Of a stretch of DNA of 52,500 nt, positions 33,890 through 41,909 are shown one piece after another. The stretch is from the NCBI RefSeq assembly GCF_013155385.1, contig NZ_JABJUQ010000006.1, positions 1 through 52,500 of the forward strand, given 5' to 3'. This DNA is from Bacillus sp. WMMC1349 (GTDB taxonomy: Bacteria; Bacillota; Bacilli; Bacillales; Bacillaceae). The notes beneath the pieces are model-generated. The model saw nothing but the letters and a program-made list of their open reading frames with translations. It ran no database searches and was not told where the DNA came from. A program made the translations under genes and the position numbers. Positions within the stretch are counted from its first letter, which is position 1, and every line of letters begins with the position of its first letter.

Positions 33890-36478
33890 CTATGGAGTTA
33901 CTGTATTATTTGAAAATACATTTAACTTTATATTAGGATACTTTGCTCTGAATTCTAATATAATATTTGTACAACTTTGACAAGTATCTAACTCTGAGAA
34001 AAGATTAATTTCTCCTTTAATATTTGGGTCTTTTATTTTAGATGCAATGTCTTCAAGAATCTTCGCTTCTGTATCATTATATCTCGGAAACTGATCTACT
34101 ACATAATTTTTGAAGATACGCTCACTATCTGTCGGTGTATATGAAAAATCCATAACATCCGTTCCTAAATTATCCACAGAATGAATTTGACTATGAGCAG
34201 TAAATTCATTTCTTATACCTGGTATATTAACATCTGCTGTAGCAACATTACCTTTAGTAAGTGACTTTATTTTTCTATCTATTTTTTTCCTCTGTGTGTT
34301 AGATAGATTTAAATATTCATCTGAACTTTTGAATGCTGTTATTGAATCAGATAATTTTGTTCTTACGACGTTAGCCCTATCTTTTAAAGTTTTTCCAATA
34401 AGATTACGAGTACCCTTAGTCCCATTGTCAACATCTTTCCCAGATTCATGCTTCCTCGGCTTAGAAGACTCATGAGGATGCTTACCAGAAACGTTTTCAG
34501 CACCTTTAGTAGACTCGTGATGCTTATCAACCTTGTGAACTGGCTCGTGTGATTTTGATTTTGGTTGATGCGGAGTTTTGGGATCTCCGTCACCATGCTT
34601 GCCTTTTTGAACATTTTTGCCTTCGTGTTTTTCGGTCACTTTTCCAGTGCTTTTGGTTGCTTCTTTATTCTTCTCAACCTTCTGAATTGATTCGTGTGAC
34701 TTCGGTTTTGATTTATGTGGAACTTTAGGTTCTCCACCATGGTCACCTTTCGGAGTCTTCTTAATGCCGTCCCCACCATGAGCTTTTCCACCTTTAGGAC
34801 TTGTAAAATGATCAAACGACTTCTTGATGAACTGAATCATCTCATGTCCAGACTGCCGTAAAGTAAGCGCATGTATAGGAATTCCTTCTGTTACGAGGAT
34901 CTCCCGTGCAACTGGGTTAGGTAAGTCTCCTATTTTTATGAGTCCTTTTTTGATTAGTTCTCCAACTTCCTTGAGATCTTTAACGACTCTGTTTCCTACG
35001 ACTATTCCAACGTGTCCAGCACCTTTGATTCCTTGTTTGATTGCCGTTTTTCCAGCGCCTTTGATTCCTTGTTTGACTATTGATTTACCCGCAGCGCTTG
35101 CAAATCTTCCAGCTTTCGAAGCAATTGATGCACCCTTTGATGCTGCACCGGCACCACCTGATATAAATGTAGTGACGATATTTAATTTAAGATATTCAGC
35201 ATAATGTGTCCTTGAATACAAATCTCCATGTACAAAGTTTTTATCCCATTTTTCTTTTACTTCATCCCAAGCAGAATTCCAAGCTTTTTTATAGTCGAAT
35301 TCTATAATTGAGTTTGCAGTTCTAACTGGATGTAATGCAGAATTTCTTACAAATTTATTTAGTGTTACAACACCTTCAAGAGTTTCCTTAACAAAATCAT
35401 ATCTAGCCACTGTTATTCCTTTTGCATAGTCGTATGCAGAGCCTAGATATTTTTTACCTGCCTCATCTACAGGTGCTAAAACTTCTTTTAGTTTCTCCTC
35501 TCCTGTTTCTATAAGATTTATAACACCATCATCAAAATCGTCTAACTTCTCTGATACATAATCAATAGGATGTTCCCAGAAACTAACATCTTCTTCTTCA
35601 AGGGATTTAACATACTCCTGTTGTTCTGGTGAAAGGTTGTTATAACCAATTTCTTTAGCCATTTTAACATATTCATCAGGGTCAGATACGTTTGCAAGCT
35701 TCTCTTGCAACTCTGCAATTCTGCGGGCTTCTGCTTGCTCTTTTTTCGCATTAATATATGTAGTCGCTTGTTTGTCGGTTTTGATTGCTTCTTTATATAA
35801 CTTATTCGAGTGAAAAGCCTTTTTATCAAAATACATAGGAGAAGCGCTTTTGCCATTACTTGTGGCTTCCATCAATGCTGATAATTTTTTGGAGACACTT
35901 TCGGCTTCAGCCAATGCTTGTGTGTATTCACCTGTCATAAATTTATCCAAATCGTCTACTGCATCAATTGCATTTTCCCGAGTTGTTTGTGCTTTTGACA
36001 TCTCTACTGTGTAATTGTGGTCAGTCCACTTATCCAGATCAACGATGTCGCTCACTCGGTCTATGATCCGATCCATGCTACTCTTGAGAGAGTCAACGAT
36101 TTGATCGGATTTTTTATCTGCATTTTTTAATTCAGTCTTTAAAAAAGACATTTCAATGTACGAATCGGGCAATTTTTTCGCTTCGATATCACCAGAAACC
36201 CCATTAAAAAACGAGATCTGCATATCGGCAAGAGTGATCCAACTGTCGACAACCTCAGCCTGTCCTCTAAAAAACTCTTTAATGTTATCTGCGCCTTTTC
36301 CTGTGAAATCATCACCTAAATCTGCCACTCCAAGACAGGCTGTTTTTAGCGTTTGAAGTTTCTCTTTTAGGTTTTTATAATCTTTTTTACGTTGATCGGC
36401 TCTTTCAACTAAAGTACTGGCTTCAAAAACTTTAGCTGAACTGTCTAACTCTTTGTTTTTCTTTTTCTTGTCTGCCAT
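33890..36478 (-). CDS. LXG polymorphic toxin with deaminase-like C-terminal domain
   Basis: An 862-residue type VII secretion (Yuk/Ess) effector. Residues about 1-230 form the helical LXG targeting domain (VFEASTLVERADQRKKDYKN, GKGADNIKEFFRGQAEVVDSW). A middle part includes a Gly/Ala-rich stretch near 440-495 (GGAGAASKGASIASKAGRFA). Residues about 560-690 are a Lys/His-rich linker with an internal duplication. The last about 115 residues resemble the BURPS668_1122-type toxin deaminases: EFTAHSQIHS, then DTEAKILEDIAS (DxE near residue 802), then CQSC near 835 in LDTCQSCTNIILEF. Together these supply the zinc and proton-shuttle residues of the deaminase superfamily. ATG 36478 has AAAGGA seven bases upstream. 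Whether it belongs to the prophage or the host is unclear. Confidence 0.85.
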   Translation of the reverse strand: MADKKKKNKELDSSAKVFEASTLVERADQRKKDYKNLKEKLQTLKTACLGVADLGDDFTGKGADNIKEFFRGQAEVVDSWITLADMQISFFNGVSGDIEAKKLPDSYIEMSFLKTELKNADKKSDQIVDSLKSSMDRIIDRVSDIVDLDKWTDHNYTVEMSKAQTTRENAIDAVDDLDKFMTGEYTQALAEAESVSKKLSALMEATSNGKSASPMYFDKKAFHSNKLYKEAIKTDKQATTYINAKKEQAEARRIAELQEKLANVSDPDEYVKMAKEIGYNNLSPEQQEYVKSLEEEDVSFWEHPIDYVSEKLDDFDDGVINLIETGEEKLKEVLAPVDEAGKKYLGSAYDYAKGITVARYDFVKETLEGVVTLNKFVRNSALHPVRTANSIIEFDYKKAWNSAWDEVKEKWDKNFVHGDLYSRTHYAEYLKLNIVTTFISGGAGAASKGASIASKAGRFASAAGKSIVKQGIKGAGKTAIKQGIKGAGHVGIVVGNRVVKDLKEVGELIKKGLIKIGDLPNPVAREILVTEGIPIHALTLRQSGHEMIQFIKKSFDHFTSPKGGKAHGGDGIKKTPKGDHGGEPKVPHKSKPKSHESIQKVEKNKEATKSTGKVTEKHEGKNVQKGKHGDGDPKTPHQPKSKSHEPVHKVDKHHESTKGAENVSGKHPHESSKPRKHESGKDVDNGTKGTRNLIGKTLKDRANVVRTKLSDSITAFKSSDEYLNLSNTQRKKIDRKIKSLTKGNVATADVNIPGIRNEFTAHSQIHSVDNLGTDVMDFSYTPTDSERIFKNYVVDQFPRYNDTEAKILEDIASKIKDPNIKGEINLFSELDTCQSCTNIILEFRAKYPNIKLNVFSNNTVTP

Positions 36479-36481
36479 CAC

Positions 36482-36704
36482 ATTTTCCTTTCAGATAGTT
36501 ATTTTTTTAAACAACATCATAAAAATAGCAATCAGTTAAAATTTTATCATGTTAATAAAAAGGGTGGTAGGATATTTTTTCCATTCTAAGAAAATGAATC
36601 TTTAGGATTAGGTATAAGATCCCAATAAATGGTTTTTTCTTCTCTATGAATTTTTATTTGCCATCAATCAACAGATGTTTTTTGGGAACTATAACAATAT
36701 ATGG
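36482..36704. other. AT-rich intergenic region between toxin and rap
   Basis: This is the divergent upstream region of the LXG toxin (minus) and rap (plus). It is AT-rich and T-run rich. I see no gene, no tRNA and no clear sigma-A promoter for the toxin; the rap promoter is at its right end. Confidence 0.5.
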
Positions 36705-36733
36705 TTGTCAAAAAGTGGGGTATTGTGTAGAAT
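36705..36733 (+). promoter_or_regulatory. Sigma-A-type promoter of the rap gene
   Basis: TTGTCA (36705-36710) and TAGAAT (36728-36733) are 17 bases apart, 77 bases upstream of the rap start. No full ComA box is visible. Confidence 0.5.
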
Positions 36734-36809
36734 ATTTACGATAAGAAAGAGGATATATTATTCTGATTATTTTCAAAAAATAAAATATTGGGAAAAGGGG
36801 AGAAATTGA

Positions 36810-37171
36810 GTGGAAATAATTCCTTATGATTTAGTTGCTACAAAAATGAATTTTTGGTATAACTCACTAAAGAACAACTGGATAGAAAAGGCGGAGATAA
36901 CAAAAAAGGAAGTTAGACAGTTACTTGATAATATGGAAGAGAATCAAGACGTCCTGATTTATTACTCGCTATTAGAATTTCGACATAAACTCCAGCTCGA
37001 CTATTTGTGTGCTGGTTCTGGTGGTAGTCTTGAGGAACGATTTGAGGAGTTTAGAGAGATTAGAGAAAAGAATAACCTAGAAGGTATGCTTGACTACTAC
37101 TATCATTTCTTTTCAGGGATGTATCATTTTAGACAAAAAGAATTGTTACATGCTTTAAGGTATTATAGGAG
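36810..37171 (+). pseudogene. rap phosphatase, 5' fragment
   Basis: GTG start after GAAAAGGGGAGA. The frame encodes the N-terminal three-helix bundle and the beginning of the TPR region of a Rap protein (MNFWYNSLKNNWIEKAEITK, IYYSLLEFRHKLQLDYLCAG, MYHFRQKELLHALRYYR). After YYRS the frame enters the inserted IS and stops at 37202. The rest of the gene resumes at 38973 with AENKLEV. Intact Rap proteins (about 370 residues) bind or dephosphorylate response regulators. The split form should be inactive unless the IS excises precisely. Confidence 0.9.
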
Positions 37172-37294
37172 CATTCCTGTAATGAAGAAATTTGAGAGTT
37201 GAACAAAAAAAGAGCCCCTTGGTATCATACGAGGTGTCCAAAGCTTCGAAGCAAAAATGGACCCTTAATTTAAGTAACCAAGGAGGACTCAATA

Positions 37295-38578
37295 ATGAAT
37301 TATACACAAAATCATAAAATCTCTCAAATTACACCTTTAACTCTTATTGTTGGCATTGATATTGCCAAGGATAAACATGTAGCACGTGCACAAGATGACC
37401 GAGGTATCGAGTTCGGAAAACGCTTGATTTTTGAAAATCGAAAACATGGCTTTCAAAAATTAGTGACTTGGGCGGAAAGTCTTCGAAAAGAAAATGGCAA
37501 GAATCACGTCATTCTTGGCGTAGAGCCGACTGGTCATTACTGGTTTAGCCTCGCTTATTTTTTGGTAGAAAAAGGGTACGATTTTGTCATGGTAAATCCA
37601 ATGCATGTAAAGAAAAGTAAAGAACTAGATGACAATTCCCCTACCAAGAATGATACAAAGGATGCTCGAGTAATAGGGCAGTTGATTAAGGATGGGCGAT
37701 ACTCCGTACCAAACCTCTTAGATGGCGTTTATGCCGAATTAAGAGAAGGCGTCAAATTACGAGATCAGCTCACAAAGCAACTGATGACCACAGAAGGTCG
37801 CATCCAAAATCATATACAACGCTACTTCCCTGAATTCTTTGATGTGTTTAGAGATTGGGAAGGAAAAGCAGCTTTTTGTACGTTGCGTATGTTTCCATTT
37901 CCGTCTCAAATTAAAGAAATGTCAGCGGAAGAGGTGCTTAAGAAATGGAAACCATTTGTTCAACGAGGAGTGGGAATAAAACGAGCGAGGAAGCTAGTAG
38001 AAGCTGCGAAGAAGAGTATTGGTATTCAAATTGGTATTCAGTTTGCCCAGCGTGAACTAGATTATTTACTCGACCAATATGAGCTTTATAAGCAACAGTT
38101 AGCACAGTTAGACAAAGAGCTAGAAGCTCTAGTAGAAACACTTCCAGGAGCCAAACAAATGATGGAGATACCAGGATTAGGATCTACGACAATCGCTCTG
38201 TTTTTTTCAGAGGTAGGTGACATGACAAAATATAGTCATCCCCAACAGCTAGTAAATTTAGCAGGTCTCTCTTTACGAGAACATAGCTCTGGTAAATTCA
38301 AGGGTCAAACACGAATTACGAAAAGAGGACGAAGTCGTTTGCGACGAGCTTTATATTTGGCTATTCGCCCATTAGTCGCTCATAATCCGACGTTTAAAGC
38401 ATTGCATCAATACTATACAATGCGATCTGAAAAGCCATTGAAAAAGCAACAATCACTCATTGCCTTGTGTTGTAAGTTACTACGTGTATTATTTGTCATT
38501 GGGCAAAAACAATGTCAGTTTGATGGTTCTAAACTATTAAGAGGATTGCCTCGAACCCAAGAATTACAGGTTGTTTAA
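37295..38578 (+). CDS. IS110-family DEDD transposase
   Basis: A 427-residue IS110-type recombinase. The RuvC-like N-terminal domain carries VGIDIAKDKH, GVEPTGHYWF and NDTKDARVIGQL (the acidic catalytic residues). A coiled-coil region follows (QKYELYKQQLAQLDKELEAL-like). The C-terminal Transposase_20 domain has IPGLGSTTIALFFSEVGD, QQLVNLAGLSLREHSSGKFK and the basic KRGRSRLRRAL, including the catalytic serine region. It is complete and should be active. ATG is preceded by CCAAGGAGG. In this family target and donor choice is guided by an RNA made from the element's non-coding end. Confidence 0.95.
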   Translation: MNYTQNHKISQITPLTLIVGIDIAKDKHVARAQDDRGIEFGKRLIFENRKHGFQKLVTWAESLRKENGKNHVILGVEPTGHYWFSLAYFLVEKGYDFVMVNPMHVKKSKELDDNSPTKNDTKDARVIGQLIKDGRYSVPNLLDGVYAELREGVKLRDQLTKQLMTTEGRIQNHIQRYFPEFFDVFRDWEGKAAFCTLRMFPFPSQIKEMSAEEVLKKWKPFVQRGVGIKRARKLVEAAKKSIGIQIGIQFAQRELDYLLDQYELYKQQLAQLDKELEALVETLPGAKQMMEIPGLGSTTIALFFSEVGDMTKYSHPQQLVNLAGLSLREHSSGKFKGQTRITKRGRSRLRRALYLAIRPLVAHNPTFKALHQYYTMRSEKPLKKQQSLIALCCKLLRVLFVIGQKQCQFDGSKLLRGLPRTQELQVV

Positions 38579-38579
38579 A

Positions 38580-38782
38580 GTCTTTAGAAATACACTCTAA
38601 AGACCAACAATTTCTCATACAAACACCAATAGTGCAGAGTTGGAGCTTATTTTCACCATTCGGGCTTTAGACCCAGCATAGGAGCATTTCCAACCTCCAC
38701 CTCATGGATACGCAGGACGAAGGAAAGTATGGATACGATCCGGAGAGATATGGGAGGGTTAGCGACCGTGATTTGTGTGGAG
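38580..38782 (+). ncRNA. Candidate bridge RNA region of the IS110 element
   Basis: Directly after the transposase stop are three consecutive stem-loops: GTCTTTAGA/TCTAAAGAC (38580-38604); GTTGGA/TCCAAC enclosing 38645-38688; and CTCCAC/GTGGAG enclosing 38701-38776. The middle element ends in ATAGGAGCATT, identical over 11 bases to the left junction of this very insertion (37165-37175). AGTGCAGA at 38631 equals the right flank at 38971. A 5' stem followed by two loops with target- and donor-matching guides is the plan of bridge RNAs. Strand and ends are inferred. Confidence 0.5.
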
Positions 38783-38972
38783 AATTCCTAGCACGGTTAT
38801 ACACTTGTTTTCCAAACTAATCCAGTTTGGTAGATAGGATGGCTTATTCCTTGTAAATATTTTATATATATTAAAAAGATATCCAGTAATATTGGTGTGT
38901 CAACTATATGGTGGTTATGAAATAGTGAGAATGCATGAGTATTTGGAAGAAAAACGAACTTTATTGAGGGAG
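38783..38972 (+). other. Non-coding right end of the IS element
   Basis: No gene is visible. The stretch is AT-rich (for example TATATATATTAAAAAG near 38863). A short chance frame near its end runs into the rap remnant. Confidence 0.5.
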
Positions 38973-39732
38973 TGCAGAAAATAAACTTGAAGTCTTCAAC
39001 TGCGATGAGTTAGAGAAAGCTGAGTTTTATTTTAAAATTTCAGAACTTTATTACAATATGAAACAAACTTTGTTTTCGATGGATTATGCAACTCAAGCAT
39101 ATAATATATTCAAGGATCATGAAACATATGGTCAGCGTCGTATTCAAAGTCAGTTTATTATGGCTGGAAACTGGTTAGATCACATGTGTCCTGAGAAATC
39201 ATTAGATAATCTATATCAAGCACTATTTGAATCTGAAAAAATGAATGTGGGTTATTTAATGGGAATGGCACACGCAAACCTTGGAATATGTTATGATCAA
39301 CTTGAAGAACTTGAGAAATCCTCCAGTCATCTACGAAAATCCCTTGAAATATACAGAGAAGAGAATAATAGTTATCAAGGTAGAGTAATATTTAACCTTG
39401 CGCATGTTGAAGTAAAGCAAGGTAACACTATTGTTGCCAATGATTTATATTTAGAAGGAAAAGAATTTGCTGAAACGAATCAAAAGTTAGATGACCTTGC
39501 GAAGATGGAACTTCTTAAAGGACTTTATCTTGAAAATGATACGGACTTAGTTAGGGAATCATTTAAGTTCTTCAAGGAAAGAGGTATGTATGCAGACTTG
39601 GAAGAGTACGCTATAGTTGCAGCAGAAGTTCTAAGAAGAAGGGAAAAGGTGTATGATGCCCTTGATTTTTATCGTGCTGCAGTAGAGGCGAAGCGACTAA
39701 TCAAGAGGAGTGTGGTATTAGATGAAATCTAA
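38973..39732 (+). pseudogene. rap phosphatase, 3' fragment
   Basis: From AENKLEVFNCDELEKAEFYF onward this is the continuation of the Rap protein, in frame to the stop at 39732. It contains successive TPR-like repeats (ALFESEKMNVGYLMGMAHAN, LGICYDQLEELEKSSSHLRK, DDLAKMELLKGLYLE). An internal ATG at 39058 could start a shorter product of 224 residues, but it lacks a good ribosome binding site and the N-terminal effector bundle. The phr gene overlaps its last codons. Confidence 0.88.
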
Positions 39733-39844
39733 AATATTAGTTTGCGTAATTTTAATATTGGGTGTGGCGGGCACTACCCTAGGAGTAACTTACAGTCAAC
39801 TAGATAACGCTACTTACAAGGTTGCTGACAGGATGTTGTCCTAA
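39722..39844 (+). CDS. Phr pheromone precursor
   Basis: A 40-residue pre-peptide overlapping the end of rap by 11 bases, the normal rap-phr arrangement. A short basic start (MKSK) and a hydrophobic signal (ILVCVILILGVAGTTLGV) are followed by a polar tail ending VADRMLS. By analogy with other Phr peptides the mature signal is probably the C-terminal pentapeptide (DRMLS or an overlapping one), with Arg at position two. The AGAGGAGTGTGG in the rap end serves as ribosome binding site. Because its rap is broken, it is now an orphan signal, though it might act on other Rap proteins. Confidence 0.8.
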   Translation: MKSKILVCVILILGVAGTTLGVTYSQLDNATYKVADRMLS

Positions 39845-39874
39845 TCTCATTAAAAATAAAGGAAACAAATTAGT

Positions 39875-39900
39875 GCAGATCACATTGATCTGCTTTTTTT
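39875..39900 (+). terminator. Terminator of the rap-phr operon
   Basis: GCAGATCA and TGATCTGC flank CAT; seven T residues follow. Confidence 0.9.
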
Positions 39901-40047
39901 CTAAATTTAAATTTGCTTAACCCTTTTCACTTTCCTTCTTTTATTTAACAGATATTAAATAAAATAATCCAAATAATCAATTTTATGTTAAAATTATTGG
40001 TGTTATTTTAATATTGTTTAAATAGGGACAGGAAGGGACTCTGCGTG

Positions 40048-41316
40048 ATGGAGAAATTAAATGGGACATTAACTGTTTGGAATAAGAATTTCACTTTTCT
40101 CTTTTTTTCAAGGATCATCAAAATTTCGGCTGACAGCTTTGCATTCTACTCGATTTTATGGTTTCTTATTTTTAGTGGAGAAGGTGCTATCGGTACATCT
40201 TTATTAATTGCTGTTACCTTTCTACCGGAAGCTTTGTTGGGACCGGTGACAGGTCCGTTAATGAAAAGAAGCACTTTGAAGTTTTGGATGTATTTCTCTG
40301 ACTTAACAAGAGCAGTGGTTGTGCTATCAATACCAATTTGTTATTTCAACGGTTTCTCACCTATGTGGTTTATTTTGAGCCTCATGATTATTTATTCAGC
40401 AACTGGAGCCACATATCATCCTGCATCAATTACCCTGATTCCGCAAATTATCCATGAAAATTTCATGCAAAAAGCAAATGCAATCCTCCAGTCTTCCTCT
40501 GAAATTGCGAAGCTTGGTACTGTAACACTGTGCGGTTTCCTCTTGACTTTGATCGGACCAGCAACGACATTGATCATTTCTTTTATACTTTATATCATTT
40601 CTGGCATTTTTGTTCTTTGTATCAAGTATCAAATCGAACAGCAATCTGCTGTACACGAAACTGAGAAAAATAGAGGTACATATAAGGAAAGATTAAAAAG
40701 AGGATTTTCTTTGGTTAGACATCATAGAATCCTATTTCCATTAGCCATCTATTGTATTTTTATGAATTTAGCAGCAACTCCATGGGAAGCACTTTCCGCC
40801 GTTTATGTTTCAGAAGATTTAAATGCCACGCCGTTTATTCATTCGCTTTTGAAGGCTACAACAACTACCGGTGCTTTTTTACTTGGGCTTATCCTTACTA
40901 AGGTAAAGATCAATAGATATGGACTTCTTTTCATAACAGCTGGAATTATTGAAGGCACATCTTTCTTCATCACAGGATTATTTACAATTTTACCACTTGT
41001 ATTTATTGCTGCCTTTGTATTTGGAGCAGCAGTAAGCTCAATCAATGTACCAGAGTACACAATTATTCAAAAAACCGTTGATGGTGATGATCAGCCTCAA
41101 GTATTTGCTATCATCCGTATGATTGGAAACTTTGCTTTTCCACTAGGTTCAATAGTCTGTGGGTATGCAGCAGTCACATTTGGAGCTGGCAAGGTGATCG
41201 CGTTTGGTGGTTTAATTGAACTTCTCGCAGGTCTTGGAATTTTACTGTTCACGAAACTAGCCAAGGCTAAGGAATCAGATCTTATCAAGGAAAAAAAGGC
41301 AAGTGCCTCAATATAA
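40048..41316 (+). CDS. MFS efflux transporter
   Basis: A 422-residue major facilitator superfamily protein with about 12 hydrophobic segments in two halves, split by a charged loop near residues 195-225. The start (NGTLTVWNKNFTFLFFSRII) and GAFLLGLILTKVKINRYGLL resemble macrolide-efflux (MefA/YfiS-like) exporters. The conserved MFS loop after the second segment reads GPVTGPLMKRSTLKFWMY. Substrate cannot be told. ATG 40048 follows AGGAAGGGA; a GTG one codon earlier is equally possible. It is monocistronic in appearance. Confidence 0.85.
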   Translation: MEKLNGTLTVWNKNFTFLFFSRIIKISADSFAFYSILWFLIFSGEGAIGTSLLIAVTFLPEALLGPVTGPLMKRSTLKFWMYFSDLTRAVVVLSIPICYFNGFSPMWFILSLMIIYSATGATYHPASITLIPQIIHENFMQKANAILQSSSEIAKLGTVTLCGFLLTLIGPATTLIISFILYIISGIFVLCIKYQIEQQSAVHETEKNRGTYKERLKRGFSLVRHHRILFPLAIYCIFMNLAATPWEALSAVYVSEDLNATPFIHSLLKATTTTGAFLLGLILTKVKINRYGLLFITAGIIEGTSFFITGLFTILPLVFIAAFVFGAAVSSINVPEYTIIQKTVDGDDQPQVFAIIRMIGNFAFPLGSIVCGYAAVTFGAGKVIAFGGLIELLAGLGILLFTKLAKAKESDLIKEKKASASI

Positions 41317-41479
41317 TGTAACCTCAAACACACTGATTGTTCATATTCAGCAAGTTAAAGGAAAAGACAATATTGATGCGGAACAGATTGAAAGTGAAGT
41401 CAGGGAAGCAATAGAGGAACAAAAAGCTGTTCTAGAGAAAGGTAACAGAGGATGGAGAAAGAGGACGAAGAACATATAG
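41303..41479 (+). CDS. Short ORF resembling a tape-measure C-terminus (remnant?)
   Basis: GTG 41303 lies within the end of the MFS gene in another frame and opens 58 codons (VTSNTLIVHIQQVKGKDNID, EQIESEVREAIEEQKAVLEKG). The pattern of a beta strand followed by an acidic helix resembles C-terminal ends of some phage tape measure proteins. There is only a weak ribosome binding site. It is probably a phage remnant or chance. Confidence 0.3.
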   Translation: MPQYNVTSNTLIVHIQQVKGKDNIDAEQIESEVREAIEEQKAVLEKGNRGWRKRTKNI

Positions 41480-41545
41480 TAGACAATTCATTTGAAGTCA
41501 TGGTGTATTGGCATCTTGGAACTAAATTTTATAATCAAGTCAGAA

Positions 41546-41568
41546 AGCAGGCCATCAGGCCTGCTTTT
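41546..41568. terminator. Bidirectional-type terminator, left copy
   Basis: AGCAGGCC-ATCA-GGCCTGCT is a perfect 8-bp stem followed by TTTATTG. The same palindrome with a different loop closes the locus at 42456. On the minus strand it lies just after the small membrane protein gene. Confidence 0.85.
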
Positions 41569-41576
41569 ATTGCTGA

Positions 41577-41798
41577 TTAAAAAATACTTGTTTGAGTGAA
41601 TAAATAATAGAATGAAAACAAAAGCGCTAAGATTCCTACGAATAAAGCGAATTTTTTTTGTTTATTGTCCTTTTCGGTTATGAAATAAAGACCCGTGCAG
41701 AAAGATCCTATGAACCAACCAATTGAAATTTGTACAATGGCTAAAATAAAACCAATAATTCCTATAATCTTAATTACCATCCTTATGACATCTTTCAA
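41577..41798 (-). CDS. Small membrane protein, possible immunity protein
   Basis: I place the start at TTG 41798, because AAAGGTGG lies exactly eight bases upstream. A longer version from ATG 41828 has no ribosome binding site. The 73-residue product has two or three hydrophobic segments (IIGIIGFILAIVQISIGWFI, FALFVGILALLFSFYYLF) with a short charged loop (TEKDNKQKK). It diverges from a secreted cationic protein, a layout compatible with a self-protection protein for a bacteriocin-like product. This function is inferred only from context. Confidence 0.55.
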   Translation of the reverse strand: MKDVIRMVIKIIGIIGFILAIVQISIGWFIGSFCTGLYFITEKDNKQKKFALFVGILALLFSFYYLFTQTSIF

Positions 41799-41839
41799 TA
41801 AAATTACCACCTTTGGATATTTTTTCATAAATAAATATA

Positions 41840-41853
41840 TTCAAACGCTTTCA
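41840..41853. promoter_or_regulatory. Possible cre (CcpA) site
   Basis: TTCAAACGCTTTCA matches the reverse complement of the cre consensus at all but one position. It lies between the divergent membrane and secreted protein genes, so carbon catabolite control of either is possible. Confidence 0.35.
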
Positions 41854-41909
41854 TTTATGATATCATAATTTTGTATTACAAAATATATAAAGGGAGGAAT
41901 TTAATAGAA

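Larger units (their letters stand above)
37172..38972 (+). mobile_element. IS110-family insertion sequence in rap
   Basis: The ends are deduced from the broken rap gene. Left of 37172 the gene reads ...TATTATAGGAG and right of 38972 it continues TGCAGAAAAT, which together restore the Rap reading frame (YYRS-AENKL). Both junctions share GGAG, so the exact edge can shift by up to four bases. The element is about 1.8 kb, with one DEDD transposase, a short left end (about 120 bases) and a long non-coding right end (about 390 bases). No long terminal inverted repeat is seen, as usual for IS110. The long right end is the layout of the IS1111-like branch. Confidence 0.8.

Noticed and set aside
34938..35204. 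Plus-strand frame opposite the Gly/Ala-rich part of the LXG gene
   Set aside because: It mirrors a low-complexity region of the toxin and lacks a ribosome binding site.
38640..38700. Right end of the IS at the second copy of ATAGGAG near 38684
   Set aside because: The rap frame does not resume there. It resumes at 38973, and joining at that point restores the protein.
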